Source: Streptococcus intermedius SK54 = ATCC 27335 (lineage in GTDB: Bacteria; Bacillota; Bacilli; Lactobacillales; Streptococcaceae). Taken from it: a DNA stretch of 64,000 nucleotides. Location of the stretch: contig NZ_ATFK01000007.1 in NCBI RefSeq assembly GCF_000413475.1, positions 1 to 64,000 on the forward strand. The letters run 5' to 3'. A program made the position numbers and the translations under genes. The notes beneath the pieces were generated by a model, which was given only the letters and a program-made list of their open reading frames with translations, searched no databases and had not been told where the DNA came from. Positions 63,896-64,000 of this stretch are shown here, piece after piece (the stretch's first letter is position 1; every line of letters begins with the position of its first letter).

Positions 63896-64000
63896 GATAA
63901 ATCCTCCTTAAAATTTTAATTTTTGATTCCACTATTATTTTATTAAAGCCATTATCGCAGATAATCACTCATTTAGCTAAGCCTATTCCCTAGACTTCAT

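Noticed and set aside
1-64000. CRISPR array, tRNA genes, prophage or intact insertion sequence
   Set aside because: No regularly spaced identical repeats with unique spacers, no cloverleaf that I could recognise, and no integrase or transposase frame; repeats found belong to tipC/telC copies or operators.

Overview
The window is a low-GC Gram-positive chromosome segment, almost certainly from a Streptococcus of the oral viridans groups (mitis/sanguinis/anginosus/mutans type). The call rests on several gene orders I recognise: a substrate-binding lipoprotein followed by metQ-M20 peptidase-metNI; yqeG-yqeH-yhbY-nadD-yqeK-cysteine hydrolase-rsfS-methyltransferase-tmcAL; codY-pncA-aspS2-gatCAB; and secA-DAHP synthase-acpS-alr-recG. 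Family names are from recognition of the translated sequence; no database was searched. Most genes lie on the minus strand. The left edge (1-110) carries a strong minus-strand promoter with an A-rich upstream element that looks like the start of an rRNA operon running out of the window.

Layout. 0.6-7.0 kb: methionine uptake operon with a MET-box-like operator, an amino-acid-binding lipoprotein and another lipoprotein. 7.1-9.0 kb: yebC and tmcAL. 9.05-17.94 kb: a defence island inserted between tmcAL and the methyltransferase that normally precedes it. It holds type I restriction-modification hsdM-hsdS, a DUF4868/KwaB-like gene, a four-helix membrane protein (KwaA-like), an HTH-Fic protein and hsdR. 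18-23 kb: ribosome-maturation and NAD genes, with a cysteine hydrolase broken by an in-frame stop. 23-26 kb: TVP38 protein, EamA exporter and butanediol dehydrogenase. 26-34 kb: gatCAB, a frameshifted second aspartyl-tRNA synthetase behind a T-box whose specifier reads AAC (Asn), pncA, codY and an alanine-type aminotransferase. 34-37 kb: universal stress protein, a HAD fusion and asparaginase. 37.6-44.9 kb: the secA-to-recG cluster. 45-46.8 kb: a KimA-like potassium importer.

47-53.2 kb is a type VIIb (LXG) toxin locus: two small helical export partners, a TelC-like LXG toxin, then a tandem array of TipC-like immunity genes. The array also holds an orphan toxin C-terminal module and two 15-codon scars of lost toxin copies. 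53.4-58 kb: beta-glucoside utilisation (EIIC, GntR regulator, ManA, divergent GH1 phospho-glucosidase). 58-64 kb: cupin, heterodimeric ABC exporter under a MarR regulator with three operator-like dyads, and an old-yellow-enzyme oxidoreductase.

The most interesting regions are the defence island (possible Kiwa-like pair inside a type I RM operon, Fic promoter with three spaced repeats), the TelC/TipC array, and the Asn-T-box/broken AspRS2/GatCAB unit.
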